Positions 36,701-45,850 of a stretch of 64,000 bases of DNA are shown one piece after another (position 1 is the first letter of the stretch; the number at the start of each line of letters is the position of its first letter). Both the position numbers and the translations under genes were made by a program. The notes under the pieces are model-generated. The model was not told the DNA's origin and did no database searches. It saw only the letters and a list, made by a program, of their open reading frames with translations. Source of the stretch: Edaphochlamys debaryana (lineage: Eukaryota; Chlorophyta; Chlorophyceae; Chlamydomonadales); NCBI GenBank assembly GCA_016858145.1, contig JAEHOE010000028.1, positions 434,001 through 498,000 of the forward strand, in the 5' to 3' direction.

Positions 36701-37065
36701 GCGAGGATGCAGCCCACGCCCGAGCGACGGCCGCGGGCCGAGAGGGCCGTGGCCGTGGGGGCGCAGCGGCGGAGGTGGGCCAGCGCCTGCAGCTGGGGGC
36801 GCGACAGCGCACTTGCCGCCGAGCGCCGCTGCGCCGCCAGCTCCATCGACGCCTCCCCTGCTGGCCGGGCTGTCTCAGCCGGCTGGTGGTCGTTAGATGC
36901 CGCGCCCTGCGTATTTGCCCTTGCGTTGGCCTTCCCGCGCTCCGACCGCTCACGGCCCTGCTGATCATGCTCGTGACGCTGTGACTGCGCCAGCAGCTCG
37001 CCCACGACCAGCTGCCTCTTGCGACGTTCCTGACACCCAGCGAGCGTTGCGATTGGATGAAGCAT
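30769..37065 (-). CDS. Inverted family copy, unit 5, unrecognised 1,510-aa protein
   Basis: Ten exons on the minus strand, in transcript order: 37065-36463, 36300-35788, 35634-35491, 35249-35080, 34880-33845, 33592-32447, 32333-32289, 32028-31925, 31714-31594, 31419-30769. All phases match the plus-strand copies. The start MLHPIATLAGCQERRKRQL keeps the family ERRKRQLVV motif. Intron 1 (36301-36462) is 162 nt with no in-frame stop, so it could be retained without loss of frame. Exon 5 has the units 2/3-type RCCLFDALFWPAGRSSGAA core. Exon 6 has His/Gln runs (EQQQHHHHNQQ) and a Gln/Ala run before PPCYGPGSDA. The last exon begins IRQEMLAAGRDCCVAV and ends in a Gly/Ala/Arg tail. Long plus-strand ORFs across this interval are antisense shadows. 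Function unknown. Confidence 0.86.
36711..36807 (-). repeat. 97-nt conserved coding block, copy in unit 5
   Basis: Reverse complement is identical to the blocks in units 1, 3 and 4, although this copy is inverted and more than 12 kb away from the nearest of them. Confidence 0.9.
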
Positions 37066-38471
37066 CTCGCCAGGAGGCCTTGCGCTGGAATGATCCCGGG
37101 CGCGCGCTTTGCCGGACGGAAGCTGGGCTCTACATGATTTGGAGTGCTCTATGCGATAGAGAAAAGAAGCTTGGGGCGGTCTGGCTGGCCTGCCCGCGGC
37201 GTTTGGTACATCCGCGAGCGACCCAGCAATACCTCGCTCGAAAGCTCAGAAGCCAAGTAAAGTATCGCAGTAGGTCAGTAATTGTACCCTGGGCGACGTC
37301 AGGATCGTCATGAACTCATCGGCGGTGTTGATCGGGCCAAACCCTAGCACGGCACGCACGCCAGCGCGCGCACACCCCTGCGAGGACCCCCACTGTGCTG
37401 GGCACACGAACTCACGCGTGACCCACGCTGCTACTCACGGTACTCCTGCTATCACGCAGCGATGGCTACCTAACCTTTGTTCATCCCCTGCCCCCCAGCC
37501 AGGGGTCTCCAGCTCCAAGTCGTCACTTCCCCGGCCCCACTGTAACGAACCTAGTGGGTCCTCTGGACACTGGCGCGCTGCCCTAGCCTTTTAGGCCTAG
37601 GGATTGTTATACCCACCCTGGCCCCACCCCAAGCACTTCTGGTCATCGGCGGGAGCCTGTCTGTCGCTGTCTACCTGTGCTTGCCTGTTGGGCCGGTGTA
37701 CCGGGCGAGGCCCAGAGAGCAGGGGCCTGTAGCAAGGCAGGAGGTGGGCGGCGGTGGCGCGCGGTGGGCCCTCGCGAATCGCGTTCGTAGAGCCGGTTAC
37801 GGCCGGTTGGGCCCCAAGGACATGCCGGGGCGCGGTGTTCACAATACCGGTTGCTGAATCCAGCCTCCACGTTTGGCCCATGCCATGTGTGAGGTTCTGG
37901 ACGGGCTGGGCAGGGCTGGGCAGGGGAAGGGGTAGGTAGAGTCGGGGTCGCCCCAGTACCGCCGCCGTGGCCTAGTGCCTCAGTATGGGACAGCACGCGC
38001 ACCCATCACCGAGCTCCGTTCTTACATATACACAAGATCGGCTCTCTTCCAGTGGGCGCCGGGCTGTCAGGTACAGCGCAAGTGCGCAACAATTCCCAAC
38101 GAGCGAACGCGGCATGTCTGACTTCCACGACAGGCGGCCCGTCGCACGTCCATCAACGCAATACATATACCCTATACATGGCATTGTAGCACCTGGTGCT
38201 CTTACTATCTCGTGCTCGCAGAAGGAAGTTTCACTCGTGGTCGCACCTACCGGCGGGCCGGTGGGAGGTTCTGCTCTCGGTTTCGGGATGTTCCTTTGCA
38301 AGAACGGTAAGGCAGTAGCACAACACAGCATTTGGCGGAGGGCCTGCTGGCGCGAGCGGGAGCAAGGGCTGCCGGATCAACCACCTTTCCCGGACGAGAG
38401 GCGGGCGGTCTCGAGTTTTAAAGCCTGGCCAATAGCGTTGTCACTGCATAATGCTCGCAGAGCACGGCGCC
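37066..38471. promoter_or_regulatory. Divergent upstream region of unit 5 and the matrix-protein gene
   Basis: This 1.4-kb non-coding stretch lies between two divergently transcribed genes and must contain both promoters. Visible elements: an imperfect hairpin at 37581-37602 (CCCTAGCC, loop, GGCCTAGGG), TATA-like sequence near 38161-38175, and TTTTAAAG near 38415, about 55 nt upstream of the plus-strand start. Assigning promoter function to any of these is inference. Confidence 0.45.
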
Positions 38472-41400
38472 ATGGGCTCCTCCAGCTGTCGGAGCGCTTT
38501 GGGCGTGCTGACATTGCTTCTTGCCATCGCCAAGTTCAGCTCAGCGGCAGCAAACGCCCGCGTAGGGCTGTATTTTGACGGAGAGTCTGGCATCCTCGAC
38601 GTCGTCTGGGACGACGGCCCTGACAATGTGGAGCGGGTGCTGCGCCAAGCGTTTGACCATGTGGAGTTGAGTCTCGGGGACCGCCCAGTCCTGCGCGACC
38701 TCGATGTGTACGTAGTGCCACCACAGCGAGGACACACTCTCTACGCAAGCAGCGAGGAGAGGATGGGCGACGTCGCTGAGTTCGTGCGGGCGGGCGGGCT
38801 CGTCATCTACCACCGGGTGGAGCAGCAGGACGCAGCGACCCAGAGCTTTATCGCCAAGGCTCTCGGTTATGAGGGTGAGAGGCACCACTGCGCGTGACTT
38901 CGTTCCGTGCGTGCACTCGCCAGAGAGGAGATCACCGCCGTGCACGTGCGTGCGAACGTCTGCGTGCGAAGCCGACAGAGGTCAAGGCCCACACCTCCGC
39001 AAGTTCCCGGGCCGGGATTTTGTGTCCTCGGCGTTTTTTTGCCTCCAGCTTCCCTCTCCCCTTCCCCACACAGGCGACTGGCTGAGCTGCAAGAGCCTGG
39101 CCTCCAGCGTGCATGGCCGACCCGCATTGTCCGGCCACGCGTCGAGCTTCCTCTCCACCGCAACTGCCTGGCCCTTAAACCTCGATGAGGCCTCCGCCTC
39201 GGCCTCAGCCACCGCCGCCATGTCCTGGTGCCGCCACGAGGACGACACAGCCACGAGCATCCCCCTCTACACCACAAAGGATGGGAGCGGCGTTGTGGTC
39301 CAGGTGGGTGCGTGTAGGATCATACTGACGGCGGGTGCGCGGGTACCCGGCAAATTGTCGGGATGCGTACCGGTAGGGCCCTACCTGTAGTGCGTGGGTG
39401 TGCGTGCGCTCTTCCGTACATGGTGGTTGGCTGCTGTGGGCTGCGGTGCGTGCGTGTGCCGCCGAGAGGCGCCCCCAGTGCTCATCACGCCCATTGCCCC
39501 TTGCACAATGAGGTATAGCACTTCTACTCACGCCGCCCGCGCGCCCACCTGCTCGCTGTGCCACGCTCACGTGCCCCTTGACACACATTGTTGTTTCCCA
39601 TGCACATACTCAGGCCTTTGGTAAGGCAGGCGTCGCTGGCGCTGTGGTGGTGGCGTCCAACGCATGGCGTACCACCAAGCAGATCGGCTGGGCCGCTCTG
39701 CTCCAGGCTCTCATTGAGGACTGGGGTAGGTGACGCGTGCCGCACCCAAACGCACACTCTTGGCCCCCACAGCAGTCCCCCTTGATGACGTGTAGACCCG
39801 CCGCCATCCCTACTCTCAGCAGCCTCAATAAACCCGTGATTGTCCCGTGTCGGCCATGTGTCTGCCGCCGCCACCGGCGCCTACGTACCCTAGCTACCTG
39901 CCTCCAGCGCTTGCCTCTCACCCCCCCCCCCCTCGTCCCGGCTTCCCTCCGCCCTTGCCCCCAGCCTCTGGATCATACGAGGCCCCTTTCTTTGGCAACG
40001 CTGACGAGCACGCCGCCGACATGGCCCTCGACTCCCTCGACCACGTCCTCGACTCAGTGTCAGCAGACGCCTCAGTGGCCGCCGCCGAGGTGGTCCGTCG
40101 CTTCCTGCAGGGCTCCGCCGTGGCGTACCCGCCCTCGCCCGCTCCGGCCCCCGCCTGCCCCCAAGGCTCCAAGTGGGATGGCACCACGTGCATTGATATC
40201 AACGAGTGAGCGCGCGCGTGCCGGACATGATGCACGGGAATGCCTCCAAGCCTCAACTCGTGCCGGTGTTCGAACCCTCAACTCGGAACCCCTCAGCGGC
40301 TTGTGAGCGGCGCGTGCAGCGCACGGCAGCTAGCAGGGCTGCGGTTGCCATGCACCCCGCTCGTGCTGCCAGCCATCGACTCCTGCTTGCCCCGCCCACA
40401 TCCCTGGAATTCCAGGTGCCAGAGCCCGACCATCACCAACGAGTGCGCCAGCCAGGGCCGCGACTGCGTCAACACGTCTCCTGGATACTTCTGTCGGGAG
40501 CGCCGGTGCCTACCGCCTGGCCTGGCCTACCGCGTCACCTCCTACACGGCGGGCTTCGTCAACGTGAACGTGAGCGGGTTGGGCACTTGGACATCGCTTA
40601 CCCCAACACGTGTACGGCCGGGAAGGATTACTCCGTGGCCGCCCTCCAGTGAGACAATTGCACCCTGCGCACCCTCCTTGCGCACCCCCCCTGCGCAAAG
40701 TTTGGGGAGCTTCGCTTTCGGTCATGGCGCCTAACACTCTCTTTGTTCCCTGTGTGCCCTACCCGCCCCCGCCCCGGAACGACGACGTGCACAGCTCGTC
40801 CTGACTGGCGGCCCGGAGGACATTGTGGTGGTCCTCCAGTTCGTAAACAGCTTCCTGCTCCAAGTCAGCATCACGTGGGGCATCAACCTTAACCAGGTGC
40901 GTGCTAGCCTGCAGGACCAGTGCGAACCACATACGCATGACTGACGTGCGGCCCTACAACCGAGTCGAACTCACGTGCTCTGCCATGCTTGACCGTGCCC
41001 ACGCACCCACGCACCCACACATCACTCCCCGACACGCGCCCGCTCACCCACCCACCCGCCCCCGCCCACCCACCCCACCGGTCTTGCTGCCTGCCGCACA
41101 GCTCGCCGTCATCGCCCTGCTCATCAACGGCCAGCCCTTCGACCTGCTCGAGAGCCGCCGCCGCTCCATGCTGTCCGGCCTGGTCGAGGGCATGGACGCC
41201 AGCGCGGAGACGGCCGTTTTGGACTGGGAGCGCCCCGTGACTAAGCTGGCAGAGGCCATGCGGCCCCGCGCGCTGCTGACTAAGCTGGTTCGCAACGGCC
41301 AGCCGCGCGACAGCACCGAGGGCGAGGCCTCCGCCATCCAGGTGCGCGGACGGGCCTGGGGGCGGAGCGTGGGGCGGGATGCGCCGGTTCGACCTGGGGT

Positions 41401-44052
41401 GCCGGGCGTGCCGGCGGGTTTCGGGGGGGGGTCGTGCCTCGAGCCGCTCGCCTCGAGTCCTAAGGGCTTTTCATGACGCCTCATTCCCTGGCTGGCCCCT
41501 GCTAGAGCGCGGTGGAGGTGGCGGGAATGGGAAAGGGGATGAGGGGCAATGAGCGTGTGAGTAAGGGCAGCTTGGTAGGCAGGGCGCATGCCAGATCACC
41601 GGTAGTGAGCCTCTGTCACGCACGTCGGCCCCCGTCCGACGCACGGTTACAAGATTGCCCCCGCGCCCCAAACCTACGGTACTTCGCTCCCCGCAGCTTG
41701 CATGCTCAGCATGCGCTGCGCAGGGCCGCAGCCCGAGGCCGCAGCCCTTGCCCCGGCAACCATGCGAACAACGCACGTCAACCCGCCCCTTCATTCTGTC
41801 CGTCCCGCGCCCCCGGCCCCCCTGACCCCGCCGCAGGACCACGGCGCCCAGCTGGAGGAGCTCTCCGCGGCGCACTGCTGGGCTCCACCCGCCGATCCAT
41901 GCAGGGCGGGGTCTCCATCCAGATCACTTTCCTGGTCGTGGAGGTGGGCGGGTGCGCTTGTGGGTGATGACCCCCCGCCCTATTGTGGCGCCCCTGTCAA
42001 CCTTGCTAGATTGCGAGGGCGCACCTGCCTGTGCAAGCGCCGCGCCGCCTGTAGGCTTGCCTCCCCGTGCCGACCGCCCCCGCCCTGTCTGGCCGACCGC
42101 CCCCGCTCTTTGTCGCTCGGCTGTCCACCCTCCGTCGAACCGCAGATCATCCCGGTCCCCAAGCCCCCCACGCGGCCGCCCCTGCCTCCGGGCCAGACCG
42201 CGCCTCCCGACTGGCCCGTGTTCCCCCCGCTGCCCCCCATCGCCAACGCTGACCTAGCCGCCCTTGCCGCCGCCACTGGTGCCACCATCGTACAGAACCC
42301 CGCCATCTCGCCCTTCCCCCCCTCGCCGCCGCCCTCGCCCCTCCCCTCGCCCCCCTCGCCGCCCTCGCTGCCGCTCCCGCCCTCGCCGCCCCTGCTCCCG
42401 CCCTCGCCGCCCTCGCCGCCCACGTTCCCCCCCTCCCCGCCCTCCCCGCCCTCGCCGCCCTCGCCGCCCCTCCTCCCGCCCTCGCCACTGCCGCCCTCGC
42501 CGCCCCCTCCCGGCACCCCCGTCATCATCCCCGTGGCCTCTCCCCCGCCCGTCATCCAGTCCAGCCCCATGGTGCCCCAGGTCATCATCATCCAGCCGCC
42601 CCCGCCCCCCTCGCCCCCCAAGGACGGCTCACCGCCCCAGACCATGCCCACTTCCAGCCCCCCCAACGCGCCCTCGCCGCCCGCTGACGTGCCTGTCGAC
42701 GGCACCGAATACAATGTGACCATGATGCCCGCGTTCGGCGCCAAGGGCAGGACGAAGCGGCTCGTGTGGGCCAACGATCCTGACTTTGCTCAGCAGCTCC
42801 AGGTGACTGGCTAGGCTTGAAACTGTCTTTCGGCTAGCTAGCTTGCAACCTGTCCCGAGCCCCGACAGTTGGGGCAGGTGTACGCTGCATCACAAACTTG
42901 CCCCCTGACACCCCTTCCCTGCCCCGCCCCCTGCCTCCCTCCCGTCTTGCTTCCGCCCCTTGCTTGCCTTTTTCACCCGCGTGCAGCCCAAGAAGGCGCT
43001 GCAGCTGGTCGACCTCGCCAAGGGCAACTGCACCGCCGAGTGCCGCGGCTGCAAGTTCGCCTGGAAGGCCACCAACAACTCCCGCTCGGTGGCCATTTTC
43101 TTCAAGGTCAGCAGGGGGGTGGAGAGGGCGGGGACGGGTCACATGTGAAGGAGCAGAGCCCTGGGCTCGGGCCAAGGCAGGGTCTTGCTCGGTGGCCATC
43201 TTATGTAAGGTCAGGAGCACGGGGCGTGGGCGGGTGCGGGTTGAGGGTTTAAGAGCAAAGCCCTGGGCTGGGGCTTTAAGGCGGCTGGGGATAAGGCGAG
43301 GGCTCAGAATGGGGCAAGGTACGGGCCGGGCGGGGTCGGGGACGGGGGGACTTGGGCCGGGTCAGGGGATTGATGGGTGCGTGCCTGACACCCCCCACCT
43401 GCTGCCCTTGCCATACTGTACATGCTCCCGCAGGACCCCTTCCTGCTCTACCGCGTGGCCATCATGCAGGTGGGTCACGCGTGGGTGCGCAGCACGCAGC
43501 ACGCGCGCAGCACGCAGACCAGCTATGGCAGGGTGCTATTGAACCTACCACAAGAGCTTTTCATGGGTGCCATGGTTTCTTGGTCCTGACCTCCGCCTGC
43601 CCCCTTCCACGGCCGCCCCTACGTACCTGCCCGGCTCCAACCCGCAGACCCGCAACACGGGAGTCATCCGCGTCCAGACCCTCAAGTGGACCTACCCACC
43701 CCAGGGCCTGCTGTCCAGCCCCACGTTCCTGTCCGGCACCATCTACGACGTGCCATCCGACCCCACCAAGTGCAAGTCCGTCCTGGAGATCACCAACGCT
43801 ACGGCGGCAGGCGCCGGCCTCGACCTGCCCGTGCCGCCCGGCTTCACGCAGGCCCGCATGCCGCCGGACCTGGCGGCCAAGGCTGTGGGCGGTGTGGTGA
43901 TCAGCATCCTGCGCGGCCCCCTGACCGGCACCGCGCCCAGGCCCACGTCGGGCAAGAACTTCGGCCCCTTTCTTGAGTGGGTCAAGTTCTCGGGCAAGAT
44001 CATCTACCCCCAGAACGCCACCATCTATTCGCAGTACCTCAGTGCTCCGTAA
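38472..44052 (+). CDS. Secreted Pro/Ser-rich matrix glycoprotein with a calcium-binding EGF module
   Basis: Model of 912 residues: 38472-38874, 39074-39303, 39614-39725, 39965-40205, 40416-40569, 40795-40896, 41102-41341, 41905-41943, 42146-42802, 42987-43106, 43434-43469, 43648-44052. A signal peptide is clear at residues 1-29 (Leu/Ala core, ANA cleavage site). Residues 30-250 look like an alpha/beta fold with DVYVVPP and EFVRAGGLVIYH, resembling class I amidotransferase/ThuA-like domains; this is a weak inference. Residues about 312-350 form a calcium-binding EGF module (DINEC, CVNTSPGYFC). Residues about 560-630 are a PPSPP repeat as in volvocine hydroxyproline-rich wall proteins, and the C-terminal 190 residues form a Cys-containing globular region with NCT and NNS sequons. 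Location is probably the extracellular matrix. An in-frame ATG at 38451 is less likely because it separates the signal core from the N-terminus. The 40569/40795 junction is uncertain. Confidence 0.75.
42311..42510 (+). repeat. Pro/Ser-coding repeat (PPSPP type)
   Basis: Degenerate tandem repeats of CCGCCCTCG-type units encode alternating PPSPP, PSPLP and PLLPPSPP. This is the rod-like hydroxyproline-rich module known from volvocine wall glycoproteins and pherophorins. It also produces a spurious Gly-rich ORF on the opposite strand. Confidence 0.9.
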
Positions 44053-45850
44053 GGTCTGTGGGCGATACGTGCAGTGCTCAGCCGTGTGTGTGTGTGCAGG
44101 GCTGCTCGTATGAGCCCGGGAGTCGCAGGCGCAGTCTCTGTGCGTGTGTGCATGCGCGCTGCTGTGGGCTGTGACATGCTGCACCGTTGCGGGGTAGTGC
44201 GAGGAGCTCAGTCCTGATACCGCAGGGTTGGGAGTTGGTGGTCCTGAAGTTGCTACAAAGCTTCGTGCCGTGAGTACCCCCCCGCAAGTACTGTGCAGGA
44301 TGATTGGGACATGGGCGGGGCCCCAGCCGCGCGGGAACGCGGGGGGGACGCTGGGGGGACGCGAGTGTGTACCATTCGCACTGAGTAACTCTCTGTTGTA
44401 CACTTGTACTTCATTGCGCGCGTCATGATCTGAACTTAGATAGCGCTCACATTGGCGCCATCCCCATTGCCCTCCTGTCAAGTATTGGGTTCTCGCTAAG
44501 GTGTGATCGGCCTGTTGTCGCTAGCTAGCTCGACATCCCTCGTTGACCAGTACTGGTGCAATGTTTGGGGCAAGTCCGTGTCCATCCGCAAGATGTGCGG
44601 ATTGCAGAGGACGAGCCCCATGCATGCATGTTGCGTGACTTGACCTTTCTTTGCCCGCATCCCGGGTTGCCCCTTGAAGGGTCTCGGGTTTCTTACTTGC
44701 CAGATCAGGTTTTTCGCGCTTGACGGCGGTACAGGCAAGGGTTTTTTTATGCTGATTGGGGCGCAGTGCTTGATTGCGCGGCCCCAGTGCTGCCCGGCCT
44801 CGTGGGGTTTGGGGCTCAGCCCTTTTCCCTGTCCTGAGGAGGACAGACACCCTTGTTCTTATGCTCATGGATCGGACAGTGTGACCCGGACGTTGACCGG
44901 TAGCCTGCCGTACGTGTGTACGTGGGTCCATGTGCCTGTGCCCGTGTGCGGGGTGGACACCCCGCAGGCTGGTGGCCCCACCGCAGTTTTGTGCCTTTGG
45001 TGGTGGGAGCCCGCCAAGTGTGTGATGCAGATGGGCAGGGGTCCCCTCGCGGGCCTCAGCACCTTACTGCCAGGCACGCGTGTCTGTTTTGGGGTAGTAG
45101 TAGGTGTCCCTGGTGGCTAGCGCCCTAGCGGTCCCCGCCTGGTCGCTGATGCTGCGCTGAGCTGATCCTTGAAGACGCGGTTCTTCGTACTGCGCTTTGC
45201 GGATGGCTCCCGCTCCAGCCCGCCCCTGGCCCAGTCCACCCACATCGTGGGGCTGGCCTGGGCCAGTGCCTTTTCAAGTTCAAGTGGCTGTGAAGCCAAA
45301 CCATTTCCCGCCATGTAACGAGCAATTGCATGATACGCTGAATCATGCCGCGTCCGTCCCCACGAACGCAATGGGAGGGCGGGGGGTCCCCGAGGGTGAG
45401 GGGGGTTGCCAACAGCTGGCGGCTCAGGCGAAGAAATGTGTTCTGACGAGGCAGCTGACCTGCAAAGCGTCACCACGTTATGCACAGAGCATTTAAGGTG
45501 TGCACGTAACATATGTAGACGGGAACGCATGGGCACTGGAGGGCGCATGGCCCGCCGGATTACGTGGGGGGGAGGGAAGCGATGCGATCCGGGTTAGAAG
45601 CACACGAGCGGCCGTGCTGCTCAAGTCGTGTAACCCTTGCTCCCAAAGCCCTGCTTTCATACCTGTTGCTCTGACATCCAAGCTGCGACAGTAGTGACAA
45701 CTGGGGGCGCCTGTGTTCTGTGGATTGCCTGATTGTCTCCCTACACCGCTCAGCGAGAGTACAAGACACCTGTGCAATCCAAACTGTAGCTCTGCACGCC
45801 CTGTGCAATAAAGCACGCCTTTGCGCTTGCGCCGCGTGGCAGCTTCCCTA
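44053..45850 (+). other. Intergenic, 1.8 kb
   Basis: No gene recognised. Contains the 3' UTR of the matrix-protein gene and presumably the promoter of the F-box-like gene. Coding-type codon bias is absent and short ORFs occur on both strands without recognisable similarity. Confidence 0.5.

Noticed and set aside
42311..42510. CRISPR-like or satellite array
   Set aside because: The repeats are short, degenerate, without spacers, and lie in a continuous reading frame coding for Pro/Ser motifs.
41980..42774. Minus-strand Gly/Glu-rich ORF
   Set aside because: Complement of the PPSPP-coding repeat. The plus-strand reading joins in phase to flanking exons and has volvocine wall-protein character.
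45821..45850. Upstream in-frame ATG (45821) for F-box-like copy 1
   Set aside because: The added residues are not conserved in copy 2, whereas MANxAxAxTLEGLL is.
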